Below are positions 42,796 to 51,897 of a stretch of DNA of 64,000 nucleotides, piece after piece. The stretch is from Paludibacteraceae bacterium (GTDB taxonomy: Bacteria > Bacteroidota > Bacteroidia > Bacteroidales > Paludibacteraceae). Each line of letters begins with the position of its first letter. Position 1 is the stretch's first letter. The stretch is from NCBI GenBank assembly GCA_017962085.1, contig JAGCWA010000049.1, forward strand, positions 1 through 64,000, given 5' to 3'. Under the pieces are notes generated by a model. It made no database searches. It saw only the letters and a program-made list of their open reading frames with translations, and was not told the origin of the DNA. The translations under genes were made by a program, and so were the position numbers.

Positions 42796-43944
42796 TTATA
42801 TGAAAAAGATGAAAATGAAGCTGATTATGTATGTTATATCCGCAAATAAATATTCTTTTACAAGATTTATGTAGTCTTTGCGTGAAATAATGGTTCCATA
42901 TTTGTCCGAAATGATTTCACTAAAGAAAGTGGAGTATATGAGGAATGAGATCGCAAGAATTATTGTTGGCATGGATAATATATGGCCGTCATTTATACCT
43001 GTAATTACTAAAGTTGAAATTACAACATGAATGAAAAGAAATATATATAAGATATTACTGGATCCCGCATTGTTTTTGACGATGAACCTAGTGCTTATTC
43101 CTTTGTCGTTCTCTGTATCTTTGGGGAAAATGTTGGAAACGACTTCAGGGTCGGAATAGAGTTCCGGATTTTTCTCTTTCAGATTCATATTGAACCACTT
43201 GTCTTCTGATTTTGATTCGAAGGATTCCTTCAGTGTGTTAAATTCCTTTGACGTCAGAAATTTGTCCACGCAGATTTTCCCCAGGTCAGATTCTTCCTGC
43301 TTGTTGATGTTGCCATCCATGTAGACCATTTGGAAAAGCAAATACGAAAGGTATTTCTTTTGATCTTCACTTAGGTAATCTACTAATGACAAGGCAAGCT
43401 CATTGACTTCATTATCGGGCAAACTGTCATATTCATTGAGATTGTGCCTTCCTTCATATACGGAGTGATCCTGCGTATTCTTCAACTCTCGAAACCATCT
43501 TTGTGGGTTGATATAGGCTCGTTTTATTTTTCTTATGTGTTTGTAAATCTTTTCGTTGAGGATTACGGATTGTGATGAACTGTGATTGAACACGAAACTA
43601 TTGATGAGGTTCTCGATATCCATTTGTTTGTCGAATGATGTCCGGATGTAATTGACGACAAAAGTTATTTTGTTGGCGTACATCTCTTTTTTATCGCTCT
43701 GTAAGAGCTTGCACATGAGCAAAACGACGGTCCTGTTCAGTATGTTTTTATCCATTAGTGTTTTTTCGTAGAGCTTCTTTTCATTTCGTCTCTCAAATAC
43801 GAATAGGTTCCCCTTCGCTAAAAAATAAAATGTGAGAATAGTGATAATGAAACATGGAATGGCTCTACCCATATTGACGTCGCTTTCGATGTTTATGGCT
43901 AAAATATTCCTGTATGATAATTGATATATCGTTGTGAAGTCCAT
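42796..43944 (-). CDS. TerB-like membrane protein without J domain
   Basis: No standard family name fits this 382-residue protein. The middle contains a TerB-like pair of segments: VVLLMCKLLQSDKKEM early and LLFQMVYMDGNINKQEESDLG later, the second closely resembling the LFQIAYSQDGVSD segment of the convergent TerB-DnaJ proteins. It has a hydrophobic segment near residues 29-47 and three more at the C-terminus (about 288-382), and no J domain. The start is set at the ATG at 43944 because the longer frame runs into the FAD dehydrogenase gene. It is the last gene of a minus-strand run, 10 bp after the dehydrogenase. Confidence 0.7.
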   Translation of the reverse strand: MDFTTIYQLSYRNILAINIESDVNMGRAIPCFIITILTFYFLAKGNLFVFERRNEKKLYEKTLMDKNILNRTVVLLMCKLLQSDKKEMYANKITFVVNYIRTSFDKQMDIENLINSFVFNHSSSQSVILNEKIYKHIRKIKRAYINPQRWFRELKNTQDHSVYEGRHNLNEYDSLPDNEVNELALSLVDYLSEDQKKYLSYLLFQMVYMDGNINKQEESDLGKICVDKFLTSKEFNTLKESFESKSEDKWFNMNLKEKNPELYSDPEVVSNIFPKDTENDKGISTRFIVKNNAGSSNILYIFLFIHVVISTLVITGINDGHILSMPTIILAISFLIYSTFFSEIISDKYGTIISRKDYINLVKEYLFADITYIISFIFIFFI

Positions 43945-43954
43945 CTCTTTGCTA

Positions 43955-45520
43955 TTATTTTTTATGTTCGCCGATTTTTTCCGCACACAATATTCCGTCC
44001 ATGGCGGATGATGTGATTCCTCCCGCATAGCCTGCTCCCTCACCACAAGGGTAGAGCCCCTTGATCTGAACGTGTTGCATCGTCTCCGGGTCACGCGGAA
44101 TGCGGACGGGTGAGGAGGTACGCGACTCCACACCGATGATGACGGCGTCGTTGGTGAGGTATCCCCGCATCTTCTTGTCGAACTCCTTGAAACCTAGTTG
44201 CAGGCGCTCCCTGATGAATTTAGGCATCCATTTGTGCATGTCGGAGGGTACGATGCCTGGGAGATAGGAGGTCTCCGGAAGTGAAGCGGATGACCTGCCG
44301 TTCACGAAATCGAGCAACCTCTGTGCGGGTGCTACCGCCATTCCACCACCATTCTGGTAGGAGAGTCTTTCGTACTCTTCTTGGAACTTCAAGCCCGCCA
44401 ATGCCCCGAACTGCTCGTAATCCTTGAGGTCCTCCGGCCTGATCTCCACCACGATGGCCGCATTTGCGAATGGTGAGTTACGATGCGATGGGGACATGCC
44501 GTTGACGACACATTCGCCCTCGCCTGTGGAGGCGGGTACGATGAAACCACCCGGACACATGCAGAAGGAGTATACGCCTCGCTCCTTCACCTGTGTGACG
44601 ACGTTATAGGCGGCGGAAGGAAGGTATTTCCCCCGCTCCTTACGATGGTATTGTATGTTGTCGATAAGTGCTTGCTTGTGCTCCACACGGACACCCATGG
44701 CGAACCCTTTGCACTCCATGAGGATGCCCTCTTGGTGGAGTAGGGTATAGATGTCACGTGACGAATGGCCGGTGGCTAGGATGATGTTATCTGCGAAGAA
44801 ACGCTCTCCATCTGCTGTCTCCACACCTTCCACATGGTCGTCCTTCGTCAGGATTTTGGTCATTTTCTTTTCGAAATGGATTTCTCCGCCATGGTGGAGG
44901 ATGGTGTCCCGCATGTTCTTGATGACGACCGGCAGACGGTCCGTCCCGATGTGCGGATGCGCTTCGTAGAGTATCTCGTCCTGCGCTCCATGCTGATGGA
45001 AGGTGAGCAGGATGCGGCTGCAATCCCCCTTCTTCTTGGAGCGAGTGAAGAGCTTGCCGTCGGAGAAGGTACCGGCACCGCCCTCCCCGAAACAGTAGTT
45101 GGATTCTAGGTTCAGTCCGTTGTTGCGGTTGAGCTGGGCAATGTCTTTCTTACGTTCGCTCACCTCCTTGCCTCGTTCGATGATGATAGGCTTGAGACCC
45201 AATTCGATGAGCCGGAGGGCTGCGAAAAGGCCTGCTGGACCCGCACCGATGATGAGCACGGGCTCACCCTTCGATACGTCCTGGTAATGGAACGGGTAGG
45301 TGATGGGCTCCGGTTGTGTCCCTTGAGTATATACATTCACGCAGAGGTTGATTTTCACTTGCGTGCGGGAACGTGCGTCGATCGATTTACGGACAATCCG
45401 CACGGTTGTCACTTGGCTGGGAGCGACATGGATCTTCTGAGCGACCTGCTCCTTCAGCCGGGCCTCGTCTCCTGCCTGTTCGGGCAGTACGGTGAGTTGT
45501 ATGTTGGGTAAAAAAGCCAT
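43955..45520 (-). CDS. FAD-dependent dehydrogenase (COG2509 type)
   Basis: The protein (521 residues) has an N-terminal ~85-residue extension, then the Rossmann nucleotide-binding motif VLIIGAGPAGLFAALRLIELG and the second GSFSDGKL-type block (GEGGAGTFSDGKLFTRSKKKGD) typical of the uncharacterised FAD dehydrogenases of COG2509, plus ILATGHSSRDIY and a late GAGYAGGITSSAMDG motif for FAD. The substrate is not known. It lies 15 bp downstream of the response regulator gene in a compact minus-strand run. Confidence 0.9.
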   Translation of the reverse strand: MAFLPNIQLTVLPEQAGDEARLKEQVAQKIHVAPSQVTTVRIVRKSIDARSRTQVKINLCVNVYTQGTQPEPITYPFHYQDVSKGEPVLIIGAGPAGLFAALRLIELGLKPIIIERGKEVSERKKDIAQLNRNNGLNLESNYCFGEGGAGTFSDGKLFTRSKKKGDCSRILLTFHQHGAQDEILYEAHPHIGTDRLPVVIKNMRDTILHHGGEIHFEKKMTKILTKDDHVEGVETADGERFFADNIILATGHSSRDIYTLLHQEGILMECKGFAMGVRVEHKQALIDNIQYHRKERGKYLPSAAYNVVTQVKERGVYSFCMCPGGFIVPASTGEGECVVNGMSPSHRNSPFANAAIVVEIRPEDLKDYEQFGALAGLKFQEEYERLSYQNGGGMAVAPAQRLLDFVNGRSSASLPETSYLPGIVPSDMHKWMPKFIRERLQLGFKEFDKKMRGYLTNDAVIIGVESRTSSPVRIPRDPETMQHVQIKGLYPCGEGAGYAGGITSSAMDGILCAEKIGEHKK

Positions 45521-45535
45521 TGCGATTCTTCCTGT

Positions 45536-46270
45536 TTAGTTGGCTAACATCCTTTTGTCGATGAACTCCTGGAATACGTTTTTGTAGGAATCGGAGACAG
45601 GGATGTAGGTCTTCCCGAAGATGATTCTGTTGCGCTCCACTTCCTTGATTTTGCTAGCGTTCACGATGTAGGAGCGATGGACACGGAGGAACTGGCTGGC
45701 TGGAAGAGTGGACTCCAACGATTTCATGCTCATCAGCGAGAGGATAGGGTATTGCTGGTCTTCCAGGAATATCTTCACGTAATCCTTCATGCCCTCAATG
45801 TAGAGAATCTTGTCGAACTGCACCTGCACGAGTTTGTAATCCGTCTTCACAAAGATGGACCTTTCTGTCTCAGGTTGTTCCGTGGCGGCTGGTTTATTCG
45901 CGTTAGCGGCCATTTCGAACCAACTCAACGCCTTGTTGGCGGCTTGCAGGAAGTCGTCGTAGCTGATGGGTTTCAACAGATAGTCCAAGGCATTCACCTT
46001 GAATCCGTCCAAGGCATATTGCTGGAAAGCGGTGGTGAAAATCACCTTTGTCTTGTCACCGATGAGCTTCGAGAACTCCAAACCGTTCATCTCCGGCATT
46101 TGGATGTCGAGGAACATCAGGTCAGGCGTTTTCTCCGCAAAGGCTTTCGCGGCTTCCACCGCGCTCGAGTAGCTCCCTATCAGGTTCAGGAAAGGGGTTT
46201 TCTTCACGTAAGATTCGATGAGTCCCAAAGCCAATGGCTCGTCGTCTACTACGATACAATTGAGTGTCAT
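45536..46270 (-). CDS. LytTR-family response regulator
   Basis: The receiver domain (residues 1-120) has the acidic pocket DDE (9-11) and the phospho-acceptor Asp55 in MFLDIQMPEMNG. The C-terminal LytTR DNA-binding domain spans about residues 140-244 (SIFVKTDYKLVQV ... FLRVHRSYIVN). It overlaps the histidine kinase stop/start by 4 bp, so the two form a two-component pair. Targets are unknown; the adjacent genes on the same transcript are candidates. Confidence 0.95.
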   Translation of the reverse strand: MTLNCIVVDDEPLALGLIESYVKKTPFLNLIGSYSSAVEAAKAFAEKTPDLMFLDIQMPEMNGLEFSKLIGDKTKVIFTTAFQQYALDGFKVNALDYLLKPISYDDFLQAANKALSWFEMAANANKPAATEQPETERSIFVKTDYKLVQVQFDKILYIEGMKDYVKIFLEDQQYPILSLMSMKSLESTLPASQFLRVHRSYIVNASKIKEVERNRIIFGKTYIPVSDSYKNVFQEFIDKRMLAN

Positions 46271-47466
46271 GCGTTCTCCTCCTTTTTCGTGTTAATGATT
46301 AATAATGAGTGATATACATCACCCTCCACACCATATTCGAAGACGTGCGAATTAGGGTAAATGAGTTCCAGTCTTCTTTTCGTGTTCTCCATGCCGATGC
46401 CCGAACCGCTCTTGTCATGCTCGGCGGATTTCGGGAAGTAGCTGTTCCGCAGCTCGCATCGTACGGTGTTCGCCTCGGTTTCCTTGATGGAGAATTCGAT
46501 GAATGAGGACTGGTTGTTGGATATTCCATGCTTGAATGCGTTCTCTATCAATGAGATGAAGAGAAGCGGGGCAATCGGCATCGTCGGGTCGAGGGAGACA
46601 TCCGTCGTGACATCCACCCGGACGGAACTGCTCAACCGGAGTCTCATCAGTTTGACGTAGTTATTGATGAAATCGATCTCCTTCTGGATCGGTACATATT
46701 GTTGTCCGTCATCGTAAAGGACGTAGCGCAACATCTTGCTGAGGTCCATGACCGCCTCCTGCGACTTCTCCGGACTGATGGCGATCAGTGCGTAGATGTT
46801 ATTCAGCGTGTTGAACAGAAAGTGTGGGTTGATTTGGCTCTTCAGGTTCTTCAGCTCCGCTTCCACCTTCTGTTTCTCCTCCTCCTGGCGTTTCTCCTCC
46901 GTCTGGAACCATCTTGATGTAGTCTTGATGGCGACCGCAATGCCAGCCATACAGATAAAAGAGAAGATATCAGTGATGATGTGCCACCATCTGAACCGTT
47001 TACGATCCCTCTGAATGTTCTTGGATATGTCCGTTTGGGTGACAGGCACCTCCGCCTGCTCAATCACCGTGATGGTGGATTCGCTCTGCTTTAAGACCTT
47101 GATTTCCTTCTCCAATTGCTCGATTTTCTCTTGTAGGCGGACGCTGCGAGGTTGTATGTCGGGCGTCAGATAATTTTGCCAACAGTAGTTTAATCCGCAG
47201 AGTAGGGCAATGAGCATTAGGTTGTGTGTGATATAACTCTTCAATCGGTTGACGAACAGGAATTTTTCTATCAGCCAACAGTAGTTAACGTAAAAGATGA
47301 TCATGAAGGAGAGCGGCGTGCAGACGTTCTTCCACCAATAGACGATCCACTGGGTATCGTCGCTCCTACTGAAAAAGAAGATAGGAATGATGAAAATTAG
47401 CAGCCATGCTACTACATGGATCGAAATGATGAATTCTTTTTTGTGTGGAAATATGGATTTACTCAT
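46267..47466 (-). CDS. LytS-type sensor histidine kinase
   Basis: This 399-residue protein has about four transmembrane helices in its first ~180 residues, with a coiled-coil-like stretch (LQEKIEQLEKEIKVLKQSES), then the LytS-type phospho-acceptor motif INPHFLFNTLNNIYALI and an ATPase domain ending GSGIGMENTKRRLELIYP. It has no separate sensor domain beyond the membrane region. It overlaps the upstream EEP gene by 8 bp and its response regulator by 4 bp. Confidence 0.94.
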   Translation of the reverse strand: MSKSIFPHKKEFIISIHVVAWLLIFIIPIFFFSRSDDTQWIVYWWKNVCTPLSFMIIFYVNYCWLIEKFLFVNRLKSYITHNLMLIALLCGLNYCWQNYLTPDIQPRSVRLQEKIEQLEKEIKVLKQSESTITVIEQAEVPVTQTDISKNIQRDRKRFRWWHIITDIFSFICMAGIAVAIKTTSRWFQTEEKRQEEEKQKVEAELKNLKSQINPHFLFNTLNNIYALIAISPEKSQEAVMDLSKMLRYVLYDDGQQYVPIQKEIDFINNYVKLMRLRLSSSVRVDVTTDVSLDPTMPIAPLLFISLIENAFKHGISNNQSSFIEFSIKETEANTVRCELRNSYFPKSAEHDKSGSGIGMENTKRRLELIYPNSHVFEYGVEGDVYHSLLIINTKKEENA

Positions 47467-48505
47467 GGTTGATAATATCTAAGTCTAAAAAAATGGGTAA
47501 ATGGTCGCTATATCCGTAGGCGTAGAAGGCACCCATGAAAGCCCGTTTGGGAGCCTTGCCTGTCTTGTCCTCCTTCAGCAGAAAATCCTCCTCGCAAATA
47601 TGCACGTCGTAGGTGGATGTGTGGATGGTGTGCTTAGGGTCCAGCAGAGGACCTGAGACGATGAGTTGATCCAGCATGCCCCATTCTCCGCCGAATTTGT
47701 GGCTTCCGATGTCTCCTCTCTCCGCGAATTGTTCACAAAGGTTGTATAGTTTTGTGTCAGTGGGGGTGGCTGTTGGCTTTTCAGTTCCGAGAACCTCCTT
47801 GATGCTTGCGTTGTAGGGGTAGTCGTTGAAATCGCCCATGATGATGATATTGCATCTTGGTTGGGCGTTCTGTAGGCTGTCCGTCACTTTGCGGAGCGCT
47901 TTCGCGGCCGCGAAGCGTTTATGCTCCGACTCAAGTTCCCCGCCATATCGGGAAGGCCAATGGTTTACGAAAACGTGGAGCGTATCGCCATTGAACAGCA
48001 CACCTGTGGCATGGAGAATGTCACGTGTCGGACGCTCCTCGATGGGTACAGGGATGAAATCCTCCCCGATGATGCGAAAACGGTCCGGCAAATAGGCGAG
48101 GGCGACATCCACGCCACGCTGGTCGGGAGAGTCCTTGTGGACGAACTGATAACCACACACCTTCAATTGCGTGCGTTGCGTCAAATCCGTCAGCACTTTT
48201 TTGTTCTCCACTTCGCAAAGTCCGATGATGACAGGCTTTGCCCATCCTCCCGCAGCGGTGATGGCTCTCGATATATTATTCAGTTTGTTTTTATATTTCC
48301 CTTCCGTCCATTGGTATTCCCCTTCAGGCGTGAAGGCGTTGTCGTCCGTCATCGGGTCATCCTCACAGTCGAATAGGTTCTCGACGTTATAGCTGACGAT
48401 GCGGATGGTTTCATGGTCTGCTTTCTCGGCGAGGCATGGGAGGACAACCACTATTTGAGAATAGAGGAAGAAGCGTAAAAACCTTGTCGACAACCATCCC
48501 TTCAT
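47459..48505 (-). CDS. Endonuclease/exonuclease/phosphatase family protein, secreted
   Basis: The EEP fold is seen in IVSYNVENLFDCED near the start, VIIGLCEVENKKV, VNHWPSRYGG and IIMGDFNDYPYN, with the Glu, Asp and His metal-site residues in place. A signal peptide is likely in the first ~26 residues (ending near VVVLPCLAEK). The family covers DNases, phosphatases and sphingomyelinases; the substrate is open. Its start lies 11 bp after the beta-helix lipoprotein stop and its end overlaps the kinase gene. Confidence 0.9.
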   Translation of the reverse strand: MKGWLSTRFLRFFLYSQIVVVLPCLAEKADHETIRIVSYNVENLFDCEDDPMTDDNAFTPEGEYQWTEGKYKNKLNNISRAITAAGGWAKPVIIGLCEVENKKVLTDLTQRTQLKVCGYQFVHKDSPDQRGVDVALAYLPDRFRIIGEDFIPVPIEERPTRDILHATGVLFNGDTLHVFVNHWPSRYGGELESEHKRFAAAKALRKVTDSLQNAQPRCNIIIMGDFNDYPYNASIKEVLGTEKPTATPTDTKLYNLCEQFAERGDIGSHKFGGEWGMLDQLIVSGPLLDPKHTIHTSTYDVHICEEDFLLKEDKTGKAPKRAFMGAFYAYGYSDHLPIFLDLDIINHE

Positions 48506-48516
48506 ATTGCTGTTGT

Positions 48517-50046
48517 TTATTGTTTTTCAGTATTTTGCTCCTCTTCTTCTGACTCCGTTTTCACGACAATCTGGTAGGCGCCCATGTCTGGGGCGGCGAT
48601 CACATCCCTGACCACACCGTCCTTGTCTGTTTTGTAAGCTTCGTTGTGAAGTATCAATCCGAGGTCACCCTTTTCCTTGCATGGAGAATCCTCCCTCAGG
48701 TGGAAATCATACGTTTTGTTTTTATTGTCAATAAGTTGGAAGCACGGTTTCTCATTAAGAATCACGACATTGAAACGCACCGTGTCCTTGGCGATTTCCT
48801 CTGGTTGGATATTCATGAAAATAAGGGAATGGTCAAATTTGTAATCCAGAGAATCGTCTTGGGAGTGAGGAATGAAACGGATTTGATTTCTTGGCATGCC
48901 TACTAAAGATGTGTCACCAGCCACAATACAGTTGTTGAACACAGCCTTGAATGCTAATCCGATCTCCTGATTCTCTTCCGCATTGCTATCCCAATCAGAT
49001 AGTGTGAGCGCGCAACTAGAGGAACCATGATTGGAGATGGTGCAATGGTCGAATTGGTGCTTTCCCCCCTGCAGGATGACGCAACCTCTGTCTCCGTTCG
49101 TGAACACGGAATTATAGGCAAGCACGTTTGTGCAGTAGGCACCGAGGCAAGAGCCATACATGTTGTGTATTTGGCTATTAGAGATAATCAGACTGTAATC
49201 GTCGCTATTAGCCATGGCGGAGTCGACCTCTATGCCGAAGGCGCTACCCTTGATGAAGGCATGATTGATTTTGTTGCCTGAACTTTTGGAGGATATATAT
49301 ATGCCTCCCCACAGGTTATTGGCATGGTCGTAAAGCAAATCCGCCTTTCTGTTGTAATAATCATTTTTGTTTCTGTCGGTGCGGAAGATGACCTCGTTGT
49401 CAGCGGATCCTTCGATGATGAGGGAGCCGTCCACATGTATGGTGCCCTTCTTCTTCATGTAGAGTGTCGTGCCCTCCATGATGGTCAGTGTGACAGCGGA
49501 ATCCACGACGATGGAGTCGTAAATGAGGAACGGTTTTTCGTTCGTCCAGGTGGTGTCGTGGCTGATGTGCAGACTCTCCTTGATGTGGCAAGCGTCCTGT
49601 CCATAGGCGGAGAGCACGATGTCTTGGCAGTTGCCGTTGTATAGGATTTTGATTTTATCCTCGATGAGGAGGGGAGCGTTGTCCCCGATTTCTTCCACGA
49701 CGATCTGCACGAAGAAGTATAGGCTGTCACCTGATAGGATTTCAATGTTTGAGAAAGAGGTGCCTGATTTTCCGTTAACGTTGATTTTAAAGTAGTTGTG
49801 TTGCGATTCCAGTATGATGGACTCTATTTTTATATCCTCCTTCGTCCTGTTATAGATTTTGAATTCGGCGGTCGGACTAATCGTTTGGGAAATCACTGTG
49901 TCAAACAGAAGGGAGTCCGGAATGGTGAGTTTGAAATCAGGGTCGTTTGTGAATTCGTCCTTGCAACCACTATTGGAGAAAAACGTGCAAAGTAGAAGCA
50001 ACCCGATGAATACACTGTTTGAAAAATATAGAATTTTTTTTGCCAT
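48517..50046 (-). CDS. Beta-helix lipoprotein
   Basis: This 509-residue protein starts with a lipoprotein signal (lipobox NSGC, Cys28). About residues 30-150 form a beta-sandwich-like domain (SPTAEFKIYNRT region), and about 165-430 show the stepped short-strand pattern of a right-handed parallel beta-helix (IMEGTTLYMKKKGTIHVDGSLIIEGSADNE and so on). It ends in a Glu-rich tail. No catalytic motif is seen. It is the first gene of the six-gene minus-strand run; a -7 element lies at 50069. Confidence 0.82.
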   Translation of the reverse strand: MAKKILYFSNSVFIGLLLLCTFFSNSGCKDEFTNDPDFKLTIPDSLLFDTVISQTISPTAEFKIYNRTKEDIKIESIILESQHNYFKINVNGKSGTSFSNIEILSGDSLYFFVQIVVEEIGDNAPLLIEDKIKILYNGNCQDIVLSAYGQDACHIKESLHISHDTTWTNEKPFLIYDSIVVDSAVTLTIMEGTTLYMKKKGTIHVDGSLIIEGSADNEVIFRTDRNKNDYYNRKADLLYDHANNLWGGIYISSKSSGNKINHAFIKGSAFGIEVDSAMANSDDYSLIISNSQIHNMYGSCLGAYCTNVLAYNSVFTNGDRGCVILQGGKHQFDHCTISNHGSSSCALTLSDWDSNAEENQEIGLAFKAVFNNCIVAGDTSLVGMPRNQIRFIPHSQDDSLDYKFDHSLIFMNIQPEEIAKDTVRFNVVILNEKPCFQLIDNKNKTYDFHLREDSPCKEKGDLGLILHNEAYKTDKDGVVRDVIAAPDMGAYQIVVKTESEEEEQNTEKQ

Positions 50047-50643
50047 CTGATGTAATATTCTTAGGCTTCAAAGGTAATCATTAAAACGATATGAATGGAT
50101 TGATTCTGTCAAAAAAGCGTTTTGAGGGTATTTATTTAGTCGGGTGAGGGGCAAAGTCGGTGGGGAAATGGGAAATTGTTGAAAATTTAATATTCTAAAA
50201 ATCAATTTTTTATTTATTTGTCTATTGATATCTGATATTATTAAATTTATTTTTTCGATTATATTTGTTTTTATTGAAATATTCACACTAAATTTGTAGT
50301 CGGTTATTAGATTGTGTATGTCTTTACAACAGTCTCAAGGTTACGGTTATTTTTAAGGGTGTGCGTTGTCGTGCACCGGCCGAGTTTCGGGATTTTTGCT
50401 TTCGGGTAAATATTAGCGAACAACCTTGGAATGCTCGCATTTCTATTTTTGCGAGGAGAGATTGGTATGTGCAATTTATTTTGTTTATTGTAGTTTGAAT
50501 CGGTTTGGACGGCGTAGTTCTTATGAATTTGATGTGGTCAATCCCCTTTTTGTTCGTATGAATTGTTGAATCCAAGCAGGATAAGGTTGTTTTAAAGTCG
50601 CTCGAACCAGGCGGCGAATGTATGATTATTTATTCTTTATCAA
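50047..50643. other. Intergenic region between the minus-strand run and the capsule locus
   Basis: Nearly 600 bp without a gene I can support. The left half is strongly AT-rich, the right half (from about 50330) has mixed composition. A TATTTTTG at 50444 is a possible -7 element and CTCGCA-N10-TGCGAG around 50433-50455 is a short inverted repeat. It probably holds the promoter and a long leader of the capsule operon. Confidence 0.45.
50069..50076 (-). promoter_or_regulatory. Candidate -7 element (TACCTTTG)
   Basis: The minus strand reads TACCTTTG 23 bp upstream of the beta-helix lipoprotein ATG. It would start the six-gene run. The -33 box is not obvious. Confidence 0.55.
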
Positions 50644-51801
50644 ATGTCTGATTTTTTTATAACAATGTCTGATACCGCTTTTTGGCGGTTCATGATGGTT
50701 TCGGCTCTAATTATTTCGAGTGTAGCTGCCGGTATTTTGATTCCGCAGATTCTTTTGATTGCCTTTAGGAAGAAACTTTTTGACGAGCCTGATGAGCGGA
50801 AAATCCATCACAGCACAGTGCCGAGGTTAGGGGGTATTGCGTTTGAGCCTGTCATTTTGTTCACCATGTTCATCCTATTGGTTTTTGATGTCCATGCGCT
50901 TCGGTTCCAATTGATGACGGAGTTGGGTGAAAATGTCCTGTGTTTGTCCATTTGTGTTTGTTCGTTGATCCTCCTTTATTTGGTGGGGATAGCGGACGAT
51001 TTGATAGGTGTGAAATATAGTGCGAAATTTGTTGTGCAGATTGGGTGTGGTTTGTTGTTCCTTTTCGGAGGCTTGTACATCTCCGACATGCATGGACTCT
51101 TTTTCCTCAATGACAGATTGCCATGGTTCCTTTTTTGGCCACTGACGGTTCTTCTGGTGGTATTCATCATCAATGCGTTGAACCTGATCGATGGAATCGA
51201 CGGATTGGCCTCCGGACTGAGTGGTGTGGCGCTGGGTTACTATGGTGTTGTCTTTTTCGAGATAGGGGAGTATGCTTTCGCTTTGATCGCCTTCTCCACG
51301 TTGGGAACAGTGATTCCGTTCTTTTACTACAACGTTTTCGGAAAAGCGGAAAAGCAGCAGAAGATATTCATGGGTGATACGGGTTCGTTGACCATCGGCC
51401 TTATCCTTTCTTTCCTGAGTTTTAGGATGGCGAATGTCTACATCGAGCCTTCCCACACTTGCTTGTCGAGGGTTCATCCGTTCTTTTTGGCGTTCGGACC
51501 GTTATTGGTGCCATGCATGGATGTGGTGAGGGTATTCATCCATCGTATCAGAATGGGTAACAGCCCGTTCTTGCCGGACAAGAGCCATATCCACCATAAA
51601 CTGCTGAGCCTAGGCATGTCGCAGCATAAGACCATGGTGGTGATTTTGTTGTTCTCTGCCTTTTTCATCGTTTCATGTCTGATCCTATCCAAAAGAATGG
51701 AACCTACGTTGTTGCTTTTGTGCTGCATAGCGCTCTACACGTTCTTGAATATTTGGTTGTCCAAAAGGATCGCGAAAAAAGAATCTTCGGAAAAGAAATG
51801 A
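50644..51801 (+). CDS. WecA-like undecaprenyl-phosphate sugar-1-phosphate transferase
   Basis: The MraY/WecA family transfers a sugar-1-phosphate (often GlcNAc-1-P) to undecaprenyl phosphate and starts polysaccharide assembly. The 385-residue multi-pass protein has the family motifs DEPDERKIHHSTVPRLGGIAF, GIADDLIGVKYS, NALNLIDGIDGLASG, FMGDTGSLT and the HIHH motif (KSHIHHKLL). The ATG at 50644 or 50665 may be the start. It heads the capsule locus and is the likely initiating enzyme. Confidence 0.95.
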   Translation: MSDFFITMSDTAFWRFMMVSALIISSVAAGILIPQILLIAFRKKLFDEPDERKIHHSTVPRLGGIAFEPVILFTMFILLVFDVHALRFQLMTELGENVLCLSICVCSLILLYLVGIADDLIGVKYSAKFVVQIGCGLLFLFGGLYISDMHGLFFLNDRLPWFLFWPLTVLLVVFIINALNLIDGIDGLASGLSGVALGYYGVVFFEIGEYAFALIAFSTLGTVIPFFYYNVFGKAEKQQKIFMGDTGSLTIGLILSFLSFRMANVYIEPSHTCLSRVHPFFLAFGPLLVPCMDVVRVFIHRIRMGNSPFLPDKSHIHHKLLSLGMSQHKTMVVILLFSAFFIVSCLILSKRMEPTLLLLCCIALYTFLNIWLSKRIAKKESSEKK

Positions 51802-51897
51802 CGGTGTCTCTGCCTTTCTGTTTGGAATAGATTGTCATGCCCGTTGTTTTTGTGTTATAATACATTTATTGAACTTACATAAACTCTATCGATAAAG

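Noticed and set aside
43945-44133. N-terminal extension of the TerB-like membrane protein
   Set aside because: It overlaps the end of the FAD dehydrogenase gene in another frame and is Arg-rich and unlike the rest of the protein.
50324-50575. 83-residue open frame upstream of the capsule genes
   Set aside because: Rich in Thr, Lys and Arg with no pattern of a real protein. Probably part of the leader.
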